Shown piece by piece: positions 37,501-47,982 of a DNA stretch of 64,000 nt; position 1 is the first letter of the stretch; every line of letters begins with the position of its first letter. The stretch spans positions 5,812,912 to 5,876,911 of the forward strand of contig NC_049995.1 of the NCBI RefSeq assembly GCF_000003815.2. The letters run 5' to 3'. The notes under the pieces were generated by a model. The model was not told where the DNA came from, searched no databases, and worked only from the letters and a program-made list of their open reading frames with translations. This DNA comes from Branchiostoma floridae (taxonomy: Eukaryota > Chordata > Leptocardii > Amphioxiformes > Branchiostomatidae). The position numbers were made by a program, and so were the translations under genes.

Positions 37501-40500
37501 GAAAGTTTCTTGGCTGAGTGGTGCCAATCTGTTAGATGGGCAAGTGTGCGGACGGGAGTTTTGGTTCTACGTTTTTAGAGTCCTTGTCGTAGTAGTCTTT
37601 GTTTGGTGCTACAGTCTGTCTTTGCTATTGGTGGATTGTCTGTTAGATGTTCAGTGTGTGTGGTCAGTCCTTCACTATGGTGTTCTCCTTCTACTCTCTA
37701 GTCCTCTTTATAATTTCCAGTTTGCTTTGATGTGTCGTTTCTTGGCAGAAGGGTGGGCGGGTGCAAGTCTGCCTCGGGTGGAATGGCACATCCTTTTTCT
37801 TTGTTTCCATTCATGAGTTGTTTCTTCTTATATTATGATGGTTTTCAGTTTGGTCTCTGTCTGTATTACTAAAACTGTTTGTATACCCAAAATAACAAAG
37901 GGCCTTTGGAAGGGGCTTTGGAAGGGCTGGGTTAAAAGGTCCGTCCATTGATCCATGGAAAAAAGCTGGCGTAAAGCCTTGCCTGGCGGCAAGGCAAAAA
38001 ACTTGTTTGATTGCAAAAAAATAGCAAGAATCAATAGTACGTATATGTCTCCAACATATATTGGAATATCAAGTCCATCCATACTTTTGATGAAGAAAAA
38101 TACTCATCCAAAGTTGACCTATATTTGACCTCTTCTGTCACTCTTACCCAGCCACATTCCAAAAATCCCCGGAAATACAAAAACTTGTCTGATTGCGAAA
38201 AAAATAGCAATAATCAATAGTACGTATATGCCTCCAACATATATTGGAATATCAAGTCCATCCATACTTCTGATGAAGAAAAATACTCATCCAAAGTTGA
38301 CCTTCAATTGACCTCTTCTGTCATTCACACCCAGTCACTTTCAGAAAATAGACGGAAATACAAAAACTTCTCTGATTTCGAAAAAAATAGCAAGAATCAA
38401 TAGTACGTATATGTCTCCAACATATGTTGGAATATCAAGTCAATCCATGGTTTTGATGAAAAAATATAGCCTTTGGAACTTGATGTAAATTTCAGCTGTT
38501 ACGTTACTGACACCTAGGTCCATTCCAAAATTCCCCGGAAATATAAGATCATGTCTGATTTTCTGGAAACTAGTAAGAATCAATAGTACATATATTTCTC
38601 CAACATATATGGGAATATCAAGTCAATCCATGGTTTCGATGAAAAAATATAGCCTTTGGAACTTGAGGTGAATTTCAGCTGTTACATTACTGACACCTAG
38701 GTCCATTCCAAAATTGCCCGGAAATATAAGATCATGTCTGATTTTTCAAAAACTAGTAATAATCAATAGTACATATATCTTTCCAATATATGTAGGAATA
38801 TGAAGTGAACCCATGCTTTTGATTAAGCAATATACTCATTGCAAGTTGACCCAAATTTTGGTTGTATTCTTGCTTACAGTGAGCCTTTTCAGAAATGCCC
38901 TGGACTCAGAAAAACATCTTTGATTTTTTTCAAAAACTAGTAATAGTCAACAGTAATTTTGTATGTCTGAAACTTATGAGAGAATATCAAGTGCATCCTT
39001 GCTTCTCACTAAGAAATATAGAGTTTGAAAGTACAAGTAAACATGCTGGCTGTATTAATTTGAAAGTGGTAACTTCAGTATTCCATGGCTGAGTGTTATA
39101 TGCTACTTGATTGCCTCAAGCAATAGAAGTCATTACATTTAGAATTTCCCTTTTCTTCCTTATATTTGAGGTGATTGAGGAAATACGTGCTTTTGATCAA
39201 GAAATATAGACTTAAGTTAATTAATGTATTTTAGTTGGTCAACCAACATACATATGGAAGTCATCCTGAAAGGAAACAATATGACATTGTATACTAGTAG
39301 GTCATTAGTACTCGTATCTTCACTATAGTATGCAGAAAGACACTTACTCAGATAAATATCAACTCATTTTTTTTTAATGAAGAAAATTAGACTCTGATTC
39401 TTACTCACTGGGACAGTACATGAAACTTGAGCATATTTGTTATGTGCTGCATATTCACTTGAGTGCATAATAGCTTTACTTACAGATTGATTTTTTTGCT
39501 ATAACAGTATAAGGCTAAAGGAGTAAAATATTGTTAAGCACTTAAGTAATTAATAACTTGCAGATTTCTGATTTTATAACAGCTGTCTGCATACCCTGCC
39601 CCCCTCCCCCTCACACATAGATTACATGTATCTGGCTATTCAAGTGACCCACACCGTATCAAAGTACTCTATCAGTAGAATTGAAGAGTATGATAGTTCA
39701 ATGAATTCCTTGTTAACTTTCCACTGTGAAATGTTTTCTGTTTTTTTCAGATGGTGTCCGCTCAGCAGTGGAAATAAAATGAACACTGAAGACTTTTAGT
39801 TCTGACATATGATGATGTACCTTGAACTACCTTCCTAACAAAGGAGTTGAATGCAACCATAGGCATATTTATAGTTAATTGTATTTTGAGAATATCATGG
39901 TATTTTATACAGAGTTTTGGATTTTCAATGCAGTGATTTGTAAAGTTGTTTCATGTACAGTGAAGAAGAAGAAGAGTATACAGTGTATATGTCCTTATTA
40001 CAAATTGTAAATGGGTAATGTTTGCAGTGGTTTTATGTTCATGTGTTTTTTTGCAGTGATAAACTAACTGAAGGCTTGAAGTGATAGCAAATATTTGGCC
40101 TTTGATAGTAAAACCCTGCATGGAAGTTTCAACCGCGAACTTAAAACCACTGCCAACACTCCATTTTCTCCCTTTCACAGTAGTACATGTTTTAAAATAA
40201 TCCCTTATCAAGCTTTGTAATTGATGATTTCAGAACTTTTTAATTATGTTTAGCTTCCTTTTTAGAGTTGACTATGATAAATAACTGACTGCCTATATGC
40301 TTGAGGGAGAAGAAGGATTTATAATAATAGTACTAATGATAAGTATCAAAAGTTCTTGGAAATTATTGCCTGAGGGCTAATTACAAGTGAGAAAAATGAC
40401 GAACAAACAATGGTAAACAGTACAGTAAGTGACCACTCTAGTCTAAAGTCTAACTCTAAGATGTTACTTATTCATAACCAATGCTATTCATTTATTCTTA

Positions 40501-43500
40501 TATATAGTACAATGAAGCACTACTTTGCCAGTGTTTTGAAAGTTGTCAAATTGAAAGTCATTGATATTTTGTGTTTGTTGGTTTTAACAATGATATACTG
40601 AAACAGTAATGGTATCTTTGGCAATAGGAATTCTATTCATGAGCATTTCCTGTAATAGAATGCTGTTTCATTGAGTAAAACAATGTTGGGTTATGTGTGA
40701 AATATAGACCAACTTTACACGGTGTAGTGTAACATGGATAGAATGTATGAAATGAGCCTTCCCTACAGTATGTAGATATATTTTCCACATCAACAGCTGT
40801 TGGTACTTTGCTATGATAGTGCTTGTGTGAGCTTGTCACAGCTACATGTATGCCCAATAAGAAATAACCAGCTTTTGGCAATTTTTCCATGTGTTTTTCT
40901 TATTGCAGATTAAAAAGTGAACCAAAAGTCTGTATCTGATTTGCATCCTGTTTTGCACTGATTATGGTCATGCAACAGTAATAGAAATGCTTTGAAGATG
41001 CATGTTAATGTTGATACAGCCAAATTTTCCCAGCTAAAACAAACCTTAGCCAAATCCTACAGGCTAACCCTAACCTAGCAATAAAGGAATCCAATATTAT
41101 ATAAGGAACATTTGGCCTGTATTTCTGTTTGACTTTTATTTTTGTACATGAATTAATGTTCAACAATTGCAGCTGTGTCTTTTGTAGTTAAGTATAACAA
41201 ATCCAAGTTGTTGATTACTTGATAATTTCTTGGAAATAACAATTTGACTTGGTGAGAAATATACATCAGCATCTTGCTGTCTGGTGCAGCATACTGTGTT
41301 GTCTTTAAATTCAAATAAAGTTAAATTTAAAGAGATATACTTTCACCAAAAAAGTTAACAAATACAAAGTTTTCTTCTGATAAATTCTGAAAAAAATTAC
41401 TTTTCTTCTTCTCTGCTTTGAATTGTCCTTTGTATGGCAAAGCCCCTTGAAGATCTATGTCATCTGTGACTCCAAAATTAATGGTATTTCATTTTGTTGA
41501 AGGTTCATATTTCAAAGTTTTCCATAGCATAAAAGCTTCCAAACCTATTGGTATCGTTTAAAGTTTGTCTGACTTCGACTATATGGCGATCCTGCACCCC
41601 GAAGATCAGTAGATCTAGTTGGATATCATGTTTATCGCTAGTCAAGGACTCCCCGGTTTCAATATACCGCGCGTACCACTTCCGGGTACCCGTCATCCTT
41701 AGCGAAAACCATGAGTCGAGCCTCGTTTCCGTGAGCCGGTCTGTCGCCACACCCCCTTGATTGATTCCATGGTTTGGTATTATCTCATGCCATTGTAGGA
41801 TCTGCTTGGAGATTAATGATTTTCAGTGACGAACTTTGCATGACACAACCTAAGGTCCTTAGGTTTGTCCATAGGCGGTCGGCCAAGGAATTGTCTTTGA
41901 TTCGCCCGTACACCGCGTACCGTATCGCTGAGCATTGCCGGGGTTGGGGATTACCCGAAGGTCGGGGAAGTCGGCGAAGCCGACCAATCGGCGCAGGAGT
42001 TTTTCCACCCGAAGGTCGGCTAAGCCGACCAATCGGCGTAGCCGATTTAGAGCGCGGCGAAGCCGCGCGGCGAGCAAAGTTAGGGGAAAGGCGGCGCAAA
42101 GGATGACGGGAAATACTCGCACTAAGAAGATAGTAATCTTTGACGGGAGCATCTGAGGAGGCATTTCCGGATTGGCGGTACACGGCGGACTACCGTGGCA
42201 GACAGCGCGCGGCGGGGTTCCTGTTACTCAACAAAAAACACAAAATCTCCGACCTTCCGAAGCTGTTCCCACAGCGACATTCTGTCCCCTTCAGCCCGAA
42301 GTACTCGTAACCTCCGTTAGCGCAGTGCGTCACACATTTCCCAGGGTTCATGTCGCCAGCTGTCAGTAGACTGTTCGTCAGGTCCTGGTCTCCGCCGTCG
42401 TTGAAACATCCGACGTAGTTGTAACCGTCTGAAAAAGAAGTGCCGTGTTTAGAGCTACTTTCAAGTAGATACTGTAAGATTAAGTTCAACACTTCTTCCT
42501 ACACATCTTTAATGCCAATGCGACATGTATCTTTATGTTTTTGCTCCGTTTCTTCTTCTTCTTCTCCTGTTCCAAGCAAATAAGCTTTAAGGTTGATGGC
42601 CCGAACCAGCCGCCTGTCAAAATGATTAAGTAGCAGGCAGATTGCTTGTTGTAATCTGATACATCACGTAGCATGTGGCAGGACAGAGCCAGGGAGCTGG
42701 TCATTATACATATGGATGTGTTTGAGTAAGAACAAACAGAGCAGTAGTTTTAAGACTATACCAAGCTAAAGTAAACATTAACCTTTCTAATAGAAATAAT
42801 TATCATCATTTTTTTTTACAACTTACGCCAAAAGTCGATGTAACCAGAAGTCATGAAGTTCTCTCCGTAGTGTTCCGAAGCCAGGGTCTGACGTAAGAAG
42901 AGACGTGAACGTGAACATGATGATATCTAGCGTCCGCCATCTTGGTGGGTTAAAGAAGCAATTTTTTCTTTACCTCGTCGTACTTCCTTTTTATTATTTC
43001 TTAAAGCCCTTTTACCGTTTGCTATCTAAGAGCTAGCTTTAGTAAAAGATGAAGGAATGTTCCTCCCGCACCATAAGGTGCATAGGGCGGCGCCCATCTC
43101 CTTTCCTGTGGAGCCACACAACTTTGTGAAATCACTCCAGCAGGGGGATCCGTGGTTATAGTATCAAAGCTGGTAGTGCCGTGTGTTCAACTTTCATACT
43201 CTTTCTCAAATGCTCATTGTTTAGCAGAGAAAGTAGCATGTACCATTTTAATCCCCGACTCGCCCGGGTATAGAATACACGTTCTACATGTATTGAATAC
43301 AAGGTGAATAATCTACTCTCCCCCTCGGCCATCTGGCCTAACAAAAATGTGGCAGGTATGAAGGTGTGTTGTGTGTAAACTTGCAAATACACACGAATCC
43401 TTTTTTTTTAAATAGTTGAACTGTAATTTCCAACACCAAAATTGGACTCACCCAAATTTTCGACTGCACAGCATCAGTCATTTTCAAGGAATGAACAATC

Positions 43501-46500
43501 CACTGCTGTCGTGACACGTTACGTTATGCAGATTGCTCATTCCTTGACAAAGACTGGTGCTGTGCAGTCGAATTAGGGTGAGTCCAATTTTGGTGTTGGA
43601 AATTACAGTTCAACTATTTCAAGAATGACTCCCACCAACACAGATGAACTTTCAAGTTAACACACGTATCCTTTTTGTATCCATAAATAATTGAATTGTT
43701 ACCGGTTTGAGGTAGAGGTTTCCGTTCTGTACGTACAGGTTGTCAGGATGCCCCATGTAATACTGGAACTCCTCATTCTGCGAAGAGAACAAAAAACATG
43801 AAAACCAACACAAGCGTTCGAAGGCCGTGAAAGATTTTAAACAGAAATTTTAGATACATATTTTTTAAAAAGCTTATATGTTGTTTTATGATGTTGTTTC
43901 ATCATTGTGGACTTCTTGCTAATGTACTTTCCCACGTATATACCAGCCTGCGGGACCAACTTTGGACCCGAGCCAAGTCAACTTTCCTATTCTGCCAGTC
44001 TCGATCTGGTTACACCATCTTCGTCCTCGCATCATGTCACTCTACAATATTCACTCTACATAATAACTACGGACATAAACCAAGACATACAAACGTACAG
44101 ACCGAAAAAGTTTCATTCATATATAATTTCATTCATTCTGTGTGGACTCTTTAATGATATCGCTATTGCAAATTACGAATATTCAGATAGCATTGTGGTC
44201 GTATCTTAGAACATGCAACGAAACCATACCATACTCAACCACCCTTCAAGCTAATCCCGTTAAGTTCAAGGAAGAGGTATTACAACACCTGAGGAACGGC
44301 CGATAAAAAAGCAGCACTACGCCCTGGGTGGTTTGCCCCAACGCAAATTAGGGGTGTTGCCCAGTATCCTAACAAGAACAAGAACAAGAACGACAGATAA
44401 AGCAAGGAAACGTACCCCACCACCCCCTGCGGTGACCTCTGGCCTCCACTTGGTCGTGTCCAGGGTGTCGAAGGTGTCCTCAAACACCAGCTCCAAGTTG
44501 TCGCTTGTTCCGGTACCACCAGTACTTCCACCGACTACAAGACAAACACAGACAAACAGTTTTCAACATATAACACAATCTATTATCAAGATCTTCCTAG
44601 TTTGTTTCCTGGCTATGACTTTTGAGGGGCGCTTCATTGCTCACTGGTCGCTTCTAAGAGTGGTGAGAGGTATGCTTGAGGCAGCTATTATGTACTATGT
44701 CACTGCCCTGCTCTCAGAGGAATGTCCTGTTTTTGACTTGTCATAGTACCGAAGTCTAGTTTTTATATAATTGTATAGAAGTCTTTGAGTAACTCCTTCT
44801 TGATGTAATATGTATTACTACTTATAGTTTGTATATGACTGTGTAGAAATGTTCTTGTATCTTGATAATTTGTATCATTTGTAAATTGGATGTAATTCAG
44901 TACAGAAAGAGCTCTGACACTGCGAGATCACAATAAACACTATCTATCTATCAATCTAGACAATATTGCGTAACTTTATCTTCAGAATTTTATTTCAGGT
45001 GGATCTACAATAATGCACAACCGGTTTAAGAAGATTCATGAGTCCAACTGCGCAAGCACAACAAAGTAATACTATATTATGGGTTATATGTTAAAGAATG
45101 AAGGCACTGCGACACAAACAGATTAAATACGTCTAGTCAAATATTAATCATGGTCCAGGTAAAAACTGTTTAAGGTCGCAGAAGTTGGCAGAACTCAGTA
45201 TTTATGGGCGACCCCCGTGGACAAAAGCAGGTCGGGTACAAAATAGTACGTCGCAGTTCTTGAAAAGCCACAGAAAAATTTCTGTGCACGTCAGCGAGTC
45301 GGAAACTGTGGTGGATAGTAGAGGAATACGTAAGTTTTGAGGCTGTATAGGTTGGGTTACGATGTTTGTTTGGCTGGGTAGAATTTCGCGCACGAATCCT
45401 GTTCTCGCTACTTCCGTGTGTCGGATGCAGCATGGTGACCTCCGCTGGGGGTCATTTCAAAGTGTTTTTTCTGGGAAAACGAGCAGGCAAACTTCATCTC
45501 ATTTTCACATATTTTGTAGATTCTACCCTGAACTCCAACATATTCAATTCTTGTTAATTACTTTTGCACCCTGCTAAAAATTTTGAGGCGTCGAACCTCC
45601 TCACTTTGGGGTCCTTAACTATAGAAATCCCCATAGGCAAAAAACTGTGTTGTGCTACCTTAAAAGTTATAAGCCTTGACCTTTGAACTATTATCAAGCT
45701 ACCTATTATCAAGATGCACATGCGCAGTTAGAACCATAATCCTCCATATTGTGCATTTACCTTTTACCTTTGAAATATCAGTACGAGCTCTATTTTCGGA
45801 ACATAACCAGTGAAATAGTGAATAAGCTTCCTAGCAATTGCTTTTTTAGGAAACCACACCAAAATGTGTAGCTGTGTCCTAAAACGTCAAATTCTCTCAT
45901 GACCTCAATGAAAGCGGCCTGCAGGCCGATTTGAGCTTTCATAAATAAATAAAGGTTCAAACAAACAAACATACAAACAAACAAACAAAAAAATTAAAAG
46001 AGGAGCCATTCTACCTTCGCTTCTTTCACCTTTTCACAAGCTATGGATGTACTCTTGTGATACTTGCTAAGTTTGTAGGCGTCAGGGAAAAAAAGATGAA
46101 GAAAAGTTTGAAATTAGAGGTCCTAGCGGGTTTCTGCGGTAATGCAGTGTTTGATATCTCGTGTTCTGGACATGCTACCGTCGTGAATATTGAGTTGTAG
46201 ATAGATGTCGTTTGATGTCTGTTTCTTGGAATCAAAAGTATTAGATAAGTAACATCGACTACCATAATTCCACCAGGTGCCATAATACCGCCACCTCAAA
46301 AAACGTTATTATTGAGGTCTTCCCAAGATTGTCTTGAACACCGAATGTTAAATATCCTAAAAGTAATACAATTCAGATATTGAGGTGTTGAAGACAATCT
46401 TGAGAAGGTCTCTATAACAAACGTTTTTTGAGGTGGCGGTATAATGGCACCTGGTGGAATTATGCGAATGTATATGTTACATACCATCACCGATGTCCCA

Positions 46501-47825
46501 GACAGTGTTCCTGTAGTCCCCGCCACACTTGCCACCGGTTCCACCAGAACAGCCGTAGTAACAGTCAGACTCCGGGGCTCGGCCGTGCTTACCGTAGGTG
46601 TGGCCACAGAAGCACTGGAAAGGCAATCAAAAATGCAAAGACATGACGCTGGTTCACCTTTATCCGTGGAGTAGCCTATATCCGTTTTTAAACAGGGCAT
46701 GCACGGATGTCAAGTGAACCGACAGTGTTTTCAAACTGCAATATTGAAAATATTACAAGAGAATCATTATCAAACATTTTGACAATGTCTTTTGTTAAAA
46801 AGAAATTTACTGCATGGGGAACTCGACCCACAAATGTCTGATCACAATTCACCCTTGTTTTTCTCGCCACTTCTGATTTAAAAAAAAACAAAACCGAATG
46901 CCTGGAAAGTAATGACTGCAATGATTTGAAATTTGGAGGATATTGATAAAAGGTTTCGAAAATTTGTGACTCGAAATTTGTGCTTATCATTTCTGGATGA
47001 GCACGAGAACTTATTGATCACCCTTCGTACAGGGGAGACGGTGCCATTAGAATTTTCCCCCAGTAATACATGCGTTCCAATGGAGAGTTGAGGAAAAAAA
47101 TGCAATTATCTCAAGAATAAAAAGTTCAAGCCATACAAACTTACCCTCAAATGAGAGCCAACTATGTCCAGTCTCATGAAATTCATTTGCAAGAATTTCT
47201 ATACGGCTAGTCTTTTGATACACCCCCCTAATTAGAGCCATTGGATTGGCCCGTTTGGCTCAAAACAGCTATCTGATGACGATACCACTATTTCAGGGGG
47301 GTGCGGAAACCCCCTCGATGGAGAAAGGTCATTTTTTACAACTAGTTCAACAAGTATAGGGTCTTTCCTACTGCAGACACTCCCAAAATGCCCAGATTTC
47401 ACATATAATCCCACCAAGAAAGGCTTTCAATGGTTTAAAGCCTTGTTTTTATTTGAGCTCTCTAACCGGGCGCTCTAGGCGGATGTGCTAATGGTTACGT
47501 CACCCCTACATGTACCTCGATGGCGTACTGCAGTCCGATGTAGCTGTACCCCAGTGATGCGCAGTACTGACTGCAGGTGGTGTAACCGTTGGTGTAAGTC
47601 ATGGTGGTCACATGGGGGAAGTCTCGGTCATCTGGGTTGTCGATGTAACAGCCAAGATAGGTCCCTACAAAACATACAAGCGTACGTCAGAAAGTCATAA
47701 GTGCTTTATTTTCAATAAACATGATGAAGAACTGATTTGGATGTATTTATGCGTCTATGCATTTTCTCTCTCTTTTCCTCTCTTACACACACACACACAC
47801 GTACACACACACACACACACACACG

Positions 47826-47865
<40 letters not shown>

Positions 47866-47873
47866 CACACACA

Positions 47874-47907
<34 letters not shown>

Positions 47908-47950
47908 CACACACACACACACACGTACACACACACACACACACACGTTC

Positions 47951-47982
<32 letters not shown>

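Larger units (their letters stand above)
31428..37995 (+). mobile_element. full-length Tx1-like non-LTR retrotransposon (LINE)
   Basis: The order is 5' UTR tandem repeats (31428-31791), ORF1 (32111-34069), 14 bases, ORF2 (34084-37578), a 3' UTR of about 400 bases, and a terminal stem-loop (37976-37995) followed by an A-run. Both ORFs are open without stops or frameshifts. The ORF2 reverse transcriptase has Tx1/L1-group wording (SLLNCDYKILAKVL, SLDQAKAFDRVN). It is inserted in the sense opposite to the host glucanase gene, inside intron 7. The exact 5' end is inferred from where the UTR repeats begin. Confidence 0.85.

Noticed and set aside
44333-44746. 137-codon plus-strand frame
   Set aside because: It runs antisense through GH16 gene 1 exon 4 (44416-44534); only its tail might belong to a LINE scrap.
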